This document shows, piece by piece, positions 23,806-25,218 of a stretch of DNA of 25,218 nt. A model generated the notes under the pieces. That model was not told the origin of the DNA. It made no database searches and worked only from the letters and a program-made list of their open reading frames with translations. Source of the DNA: CAZYIW01 sp964647705 (GTDB lineage: Bacteria; Pseudomonadota; Gammaproteobacteria; PS1; Pseudothioglobaceae); assembly GCA_964647705.1 (NCBI GenBank), contig CAZYIW010000019.1:1-25218 (forward strand), in the 5' to 3' direction. Positions within the stretch are counted from its first letter, which is position 1. Each line of letters starts with the position of its first letter. The position numbers were made by a program, and so were the translations under genes.

Positions 23806-24648
23806 ATGAAATCTGCTGGAAAAACTATACAAATTTATCTTCCTGATGGAAACCCGAGGGGTGTTAAGATTGCTGAGATTACAAGTAGAACTGTATTATC
23901 AGTTTTAGTGCCTAGAGTTAAGTTAAACAGCTCTTTAAAAAGAGATGAGTTAAATAATGTTGGAGTTTATATATTATTTGGACAAATTGATTCCAAACCG
24001 TTGGCTTATATTGGGGAAGCTGAAAATTGTCTAAATAGATTAAAGCAACACAATAAATCAAAAGATTTTTGGACGCATGCCGTGGTGTTTGTATCAAAAA
24101 CTCAATTTTTTACTAAAACCCACATTAAATTTCTTGAATGGATGTGTTTTGATGTTGCTAGTTCTGCAGATAGATATATTCTAGAAAACAATAATATCCC
24201 AACCAAACCACACATTTCAGAATCTGCAGAATCTGATCTTATTGATAATTTCAATACTATACAAATTCTTTCATCTACCCTGGGATTCCCAATATTTGAC
24301 AAAATAAATAAAATAGATGACAAAGAAGTGGTTTTTTGTAATGGAAAGGATGCTCATGCAAAGGGAAAATATACAGAAGATGGAATGGTTGTTTACTCTA
24401 AAAGTATATGCAATCTTGAAGAGCCTAAAACATTGGCAAAATGGGTTTCAAATATAAGAGAGCAACTTATAGAAAAGGGCGTGCTTGTTAAAAATGGAAA
24501 TGTATTAGAATTTTTGTCAGATTATGCTTTTTCATCGCCGAGCGCTGCAGCAGCCGTAGTTCTTGCTCGCAATGCCAATGGGTGGATAGAATGGAAGTTT
24601 AAGAACGGTAAAACATTAGATAAGGTGATTAGGCAGCAAAATATATAG
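23806..24648 (+). CDS. GIY-YIG nuclease-domain protein with C-terminal DUF4357
   Basis: A 280-residue protein. Residues 1-45 form a short N-terminal domain (IQIYLPDGNPRGVKIAEI). A GIY-YIG nuclease domain follows with G53-V54-Y55, Y68-I69-G70, R78 and H82 in NRLKQH, and the metal-binding Glu E111 in IKFLEWM, so the catalytic set looks complete. It reads on through a conserved family segment (PTKPHISESAESDLIDNF) to a DUF4357 domain at about 225-275 (LSDYAFSSPSAAAAVVLARNANGWIEWK). GIY-YIG enzymes cut DNA in restriction, repair and mobile elements; DUF4357 is often fused to nuclease or methylase-related proteins and may bind DNA. The exact role is unknown. Its stop is followed with no gap by the ATG of the next gene. 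Confidence 0.88.
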   Translation: MKSAGKTIQIYLPDGNPRGVKIAEITSRTVLSVLVPRVKLNSSLKRDELNNVGVYILFGQIDSKPLAYIGEAENCLNRLKQHNKSKDFWTHAVVFVSKTQFFTKTHIKFLEWMCFDVASSADRYILENNNIPTKPHISESAESDLIDNFNTIQILSSTLGFPIFDKINKIDDKEVVFCNGKDAHAKGKYTEDGMVVYSKSICNLEEPKTLAKWVSNIREQLIEKGVLVKNGNVLEFLSDYAFSSPSAAAAVVLARNANGWIEWKFKNGKTLDKVIRQQNI

Positions 24649-24969
24649 ATGGATATTAATAATATACAATGCAAATTGTCAAAATTTGCTGATGAACGTA
24701 ATTGGAAAAAATTTCATAATCCTAAAAATCTTACAATGGCACTATCTGTAGAGGCGTCAGAGTTATTGGAGATATTTCAATGGCTTACTCCTGAACAATC
24801 TATCAGTATCATGGATAGTAGTGAGAGCGAGCATGTCAAAGAAGAGATGGCAGATATATTAATTTATCTTATTCGCCTAGCGCATATATTAGATATTAAC
24901 CTCGAGGATGCCGTATTGGACAAGATAATTAAAAATGCAACAAAACATAAGATAAAAAAAGCCCGATAA
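24649..24969 (+). CDS. MazG-like nucleotide pyrophosphohydrolase
   Basis: A 106-residue all-alpha NTP pyrophosphohydrolase of the small MazG-like/RS21-C6 (dCTPase) type. Magnesium ligands are visible as E35-x-x-E38 (LSVEASELLEIFQWL) and E66-x-x-D69 (EEMADILIYLIRLA), with N-terminal RNWKKFHNPKNLTMAL as in family members. Such enzymes hydrolyse (d)NTPs to (d)NMP and pyrophosphate, cleaning damaged nucleotides or lowering dNTP pools. It is directly joined to the GIY-YIG gene, so the two are surely co-transcribed. Six of its 13 isoleucine codons are ATA, which is rare in ftsH, suggesting foreign origin. The stop codon lies inside the terminator stem. Confidence 0.88.
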   Translation: MDINNIQCKLSKFADERNWKKFHNPKNLTMALSVEASELLEIFQWLTPEQSISIMDSSESEHVKEEMADILIYLIRLAHILDINLEDAVLDKIIKNATKHKIKKAR

Positions 24970-24983
24970 AGATCGGGCTTTTT
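24954..24983. terminator. bidirectional rho-independent terminator
   Basis: GCCCGAT (24961-24967), loop AAAG, ATCGGGC (24972-24978). An A run (24954-24960) lies on the left and a T run (24979-24983) on the right. The symmetry lets it stop both the GIY-YIG/MazG transcript (plus) and the tRNA-Cys transcript (minus). The left arm overlaps the last codons and the stop of the MazG-like gene. Confidence 0.9.
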
Positions 24984-24988
24984 GAATA

Positions 24989-25062
24989 TGGAGGCCGGAA
25001 CCAGAGTCGAACTGGTCTATAAGGCTTTGCAGGCCCCTGCATAACCGCTTTGCTATCCGACC
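24989..25062 (-). tRNA. tRNA-Cys (anticodon GCA)
   Basis: On the minus strand, 74 nt fold as a cloverleaf. The acceptor stem GGTCGGA pairs with TCCGGCC (one G-U). The D arm is AGCAAAGCGGTTATGC, the anticodon loop CTGCAAA carries GCA (25030-25028), and the T arm is CCAGTTCGACTCTGG. Discriminator U and an encoded CCA end the gene at 24989. The anticodon and the D-arm wording match bacterial tRNA-Cys. Its 3' end points at the GIY-YIG/MazG cassette, the side on which tRNA-targeting integrative elements normally insert. Confidence 0.95.
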
Positions 25063-25104
25063 ATAAAGTGGAAAAGTGTTAAATTAAAAATCAGGATTTA
25101 AAAT

Positions 25105-25158
25105 TTGGGTGATATTTATAAAAAATAGAGTATAATAAAGTACAAAATAATGTACCTT
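25105..25158 (+). promoter_or_regulatory. promoter with downstream dyad before the last gene
   Basis: A perfect TATAAT -10 lies at 25131-25136. Upstream -35 candidates are weak: TTGGGT at 25105-25110 (20 bp spacing) or GTGATA at 25109-25114 (16 bp). Directly after the -10 comes a dyad, AAAGTAC (25137-25143) and GTACCTT (25152-25158), with an 8-bp AT spacer. It covers the expected transcription start, where a repressor could act. AGGA at about 25163-25166 is the ribosome-binding site. Confidence 0.5.
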
Positions 25159-25172
25159 ATTTAGGATAAATT

Positions 25173-25218
25173 ATGAATATCAATCACGCACCTTTGTATA
25201 GCAATATTTCTGATTTGA
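25173..25218 (+). CDS. start of an unidentified protein, cut by the window edge
   Basis: ATG at 25173, 6 nt after an AGGA ribosome-binding site and downstream of a TATAAT element, opens a frame of 15 codons (MNINHAPLYSNISDL) that leaves the window. The peptide is too short to name. It is divergent from tRNA-Cys, with a 110-bp gap between them. Confidence 0.55.
   Translation, partial: MNINHAPLYSNISDL

Noticed and set aside
23658..23846. Open frame of 62 codons in the palindrome-rich stretch
   Set aside because: TTG start, no ribosome-binding site, low-complexity Asn/Tyr-rich product, no recognisable domain, and overlap with the start of the GIY-YIG gene.
24989..25062. Duplicated tRNA-Cys 3' end as an attR/attL pair bordering an island
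   Set aside because: I looked for a second copy of the tRNA 3' segment in 23380-24988 and saw none, so integration at this tRNA is only a positional inference.
1..25218. CRISPR array, insertion sequence or rRNA operon
   Set aside because: No regularly spaced direct repeats, no transposase-like frame and no rRNA signature were found; the only stable RNAs are tmRNA and tRNA-Cys.

Overview
This window looks like core chromosome from a moderately AT-rich gammaproteobacterium. The anchors are the ftsH-folP-glmM block, the Rnf/Rsx electron-transport cluster, lptE-holA, an EF-P with Lys34 beside its lysyl-ligase EpmA, and a tmRNA with an ANEDNYALA-type tag. The compact layout, with many ATGA/GTGA stop-start overlaps, and a TauE/SafE anion exporter inside the core directon would fit a streamlined sulfur-oxidising lineage such as the SUP05/Thioglobus group. 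That placement is inference, because no 16S rRNA or sulfur-oxidation gene is present to confirm it.

Layout. Positions 1-121 (minus) are the 5' part of ssrA (tmRNA), which leaves the window at base 1. From 193 to 4097 (minus) runs lptE-holA-proA-tyrS, tightly packed. A divergent 130-bp gap at 4098-4227 leads into a plus-strand directon from 4228 to 14901: ftsH, folP, glmM, a TauE/SafE permease, rsxA-B-C-D-G (no rsxE), queA, a HIT-family protein and a thioredoxin-like protein. It meets, stop codon over stop codon, a minus-strand operon sucC-sucD-(Rossmann-fold protein of unknown function). Divergent from sucC, the plus strand carries efp-epmA-(Sel1-repeat secreted protein)-(YcgN family)-(DUF2914 secreted protein)-argG-(ArsI/CadI-like VOC protein), closed by a hairpin terminator near 23423-23450.

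The last 1.8 kb is different. A 426-bp gene-less, AT-rich, palindrome-rich stretch (23380-23805) precedes a two-gene unit with no gap between the genes: a GIY-YIG nuclease with a C-terminal DUF4357 domain, and a small MazG-like nucleotide pyrophosphohydrolase. The unit ends in a strong, probably bidirectional terminator and abuts the 3' end of a tRNA-Cys(GCA) gene on the minus strand. ATA isoleucine codons are common in the MazG-like gene. Position and composition suggest an acquired accessory cassette, possibly anti-phage, and it is the best candidate here for an under-described system. The first 15 codons of another gene start at 25173 and run off the end.

How the genes relate: most of the window is housekeeping (translation, stalled-ribosome rescue, proline and arginine synthesis, folate and peptidoglycan precursors, LPS assembly, membrane protein turnover, the TCA step at succinyl-CoA, queuosine). 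Rsx/Rnf supplies low-potential electrons at the membrane. The less understood parts are the Rossmann protein coupled to sucCD, the CKVC thioredoxin-like protein, the cysteine-tailed VOC protein and the GIY-YIG/MazG pair.
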